Part shown: positions 63,024-64,000 of the stretch, piece after piece
Position numbering within the stretch: the first letter of the stretch is position 1
Layout: every line of letters begins with the position of its first letter
NCBI RefSeq assembly: GCF_900112985.1
Contig: NZ_FONS01000001.1
Coordinates: 121,730-185,729 of the forward strand
Length of the DNA: 64,000 bases
From: Pedobacter antarcticus
GTDB lineage: Bacteria > Bacteroidota > Bacteroidia > Sphingobacteriales > Sphingobacteriaceae
Direction of reading: 5' to 3'
Position numbers and translations under genes: made by a program
The notes under the pieces: model-generated
Told to the model about the DNA's origin: nothing
The model's database searches: none
Seen by the model: only the letters and a program-made list of their open reading frames with translations

Positions 63024-64000
63024 ATTTCTTCAGTCCCTGAATAAAAAAGGCCCAGACAATACTTCCGGGATATACGCCTGTATGTCTGGAAAATGGCAAT
63101 TGCGTACCTGCTCTTTTGGATGCAGTTCTTCTGAGCTGTTTTAGAAATTCAAAATGTGCTTTGCTTACAGCTGCAGAAAATCGGAATTCACCTTTTGCAG
63201 CAAATTGCAGCCAAGCGATAAAATCAAGAGACATGCGAATGAAAAGAGCGAATGGCACCTCGGCAAGAGGGAGGTTCTTCTGCATAATCATCAGGTTGTT
63301 TCGAAAGTTTAAATAGGCTTTATAAGGATTTTTAGCATCCAGCGTCGCCCCGCCGACATGGTAAACTTCTGCCTGTGGGCAATAAATGACCTTCAAACCC
63401 ATATTCTTCAGTCTCCAGCAGAGATCAATCTCCTCCATATGTGCAAACAAGTCTGGATCAAGGCCTCCACTTAGCTTCCAATAATGGCTTTTGATAAAAA
63501 AGGCAGCGCCACTAGCCCAGAATATTTCTCTTTCTGCTTCATATTGCCCGAGATCAAATTCGATTTGGTCAAAGATTCGCCCCTGACAAAATGGAAAAAC
63601 ATTCCTATCAAGAAAACCGCCTGCTGCACCGGCATATTCAAACTGTGTTTTATCTTTCTGCCATTTAATCTTAGGCTGTGCTGCTGCAATAATTAAGTCA
63701 GACTCCATTGCTTTGATAACCGGTTCTATCCAATTCTCGGGTACTTCAACATCTGAATTGAGCAAAACCAGATAATCTGCAGTAACATGATTGAGAATCT
63801 GATTATAACCCTCGGCAAATCCATAATTCCGGTCATTTTCGATAATCCGAATTAAGGGGTAATTCTCGCGAACGTAAGTGACTGAATCATCTGTAGACGC
63901 ATTATCGCCGAGGACAATTTGTAAGTTCGGATATACAGACCTACAGACGCCGGGCAAAAACTTTTCCAGAAGAGATTTACCGTTCCAGTTCAGGATGACT
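62998..64000 (-). CDS. Family 2 glycosyltransferase, N-terminus off the right edge
   Basis: The frame stays open to the window edge and reads VILNWNGKSLLEKFLPG before the TTG at 63957 that could be taken for a start, so the real start lies beyond the edge. The GT-A fold shows GDNASTDDSVTYV, FAEGYNQIL and LLNSDVEVPENW with the metal Asp. FWASGAAFFIK and HMEEIDLCWRLKNMG are the later GT2 motifs of rhamnosyl- and galactofuranosyl-type enzymes. It transfers a sugar to a surface polysaccharide in the cytosol. The C-terminus has amphipathic segments (FALFIRMSLDFIAWL). Confidence 0.9.
   Translation of the reverse strand, partial: VILNWNGKSLLEKFLPGVCRSVYPNLQIVLGDNASTDDSVTYVRENYPLIRIIENDRNYGFAEGYNQILNHVTADYLVLLNSDVEVPENWIEPVIKAMESDLIIAAAQPKIKWQKDKTQFEYAGAAGGFLDRNVFPFCQGRIFDQIEFDLGQYEAEREIFWASGAAFFIKSHYWKLSGGLDPDLFAHMEEIDLCWRLKNMGLKVIYCPQAEVYHVGGATLDAKNPYKAYLNFRNNLMIMQKNLPLAEVPFALFIRMSLDFIAWLQFAAKGEFRFSAAVSKAHFEFLKQLRRTASKRAGTQLPFSRHTGVYPGSIVWAFFIQGLKKFTALKSFR

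Noticed and set aside
1-64000. CRISPR array, prophage structural genes or rRNA operon
   Set aside because: No regularly spaced repeats, no capsid, tail or terminase genes, and no rRNA sequence seen on reading through.

Overview
The window looks like a chromosome segment from a Bacteroidota bacterium of the Sphingobacteriaceae, most like Pedobacter. This is a judgement from gene content and sequence style, not a database result. The supporting signs are TAnnTTTG-type -7 boxes with TTTG -33 boxes (best seen upstream of tRNA-Lys and the SRP RNA), a short RpoD-like sigma factor without region 1.1, a Bacteroidota-type integrase with an arm-binding domain, a TonB-dependent receptor ending in Phe, and a gltBD / galK-galM / proBA / ribD / prmC / xerD / aroQ gene complement.

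Left flank (1-5564): accessory DNA. A large type IIG restriction-modification fusion runs off the left edge (minus strand). Next come a broken phospholipase-D-like nuclease, a 329-aa protein I do not recognise, a nuclease-like relic and a perfect hairpin.

Island (5565-23957): a genomic island inserted in the 3' end of tRNA-Lys(UUU). An 18-bp copy of the tRNA end bounds it on the left, and the intact tRNA gene restores the right end. Just inside each end lies a pair of 12-bp-spaced GGCACC-type repeats that look like integrase arm sites. The integrase next to the tRNA is interrupted by one amber codon. The left half holds an excisionase-like HTH gene, a frameshifted putative abortive-infection gene, a serine recombinase relic and a broken SEFIR/TIR-like gene. 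The right half holds two intact candidate defence modules. One is a four-gene overlapping operon (metallo-beta-lactamase-fold hydrolase, trypsin-like protease with a C-terminal domain, small middle component, SMC/Rad50-like ATPase with a zinc hook). The other is a two-gene unit (Mrr-like nuclease fused to a NACHT/STAND NTPase of about 1380 aa, and a HEPN-domain protein).

Core chromosome (24000-64000): tRNA-Lys and its promoter, an OPT transporter, a GmhB-like phosphatase, an 800-bp low-complexity spacer, transaldolase-like fsa, the SRP RNA gene (newly recognised here by its GGAA-tetraloop core), gltB-gltD, a SpoU methyltransferase, divergent galK/galM around an inverted repeat, DsbA/FrnE, PAP2, TonB receptor, pirin, YtxH and DoxX-like proteins, a GH63-like glycosidase, proB-proA, mqo, a lipid A acyltransferase-like protein, KTSC, Lrp/AsnC, a divergent sigma-70 paralogue with a small partner gene, MscS, a minus-strand run ribD-eamA-yigZ-nucleoside phosphorylase-MFS, then prmC, xerD, aroQ and a GT2 glycosyltransferase cut by the right edge.

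The main message is contrast. Inside the island the older-looking genes are broken by single stops or single-base shifts, while the two multi-gene conflict systems of about 12 kb are fully open, which suggests they are recent or under selection.
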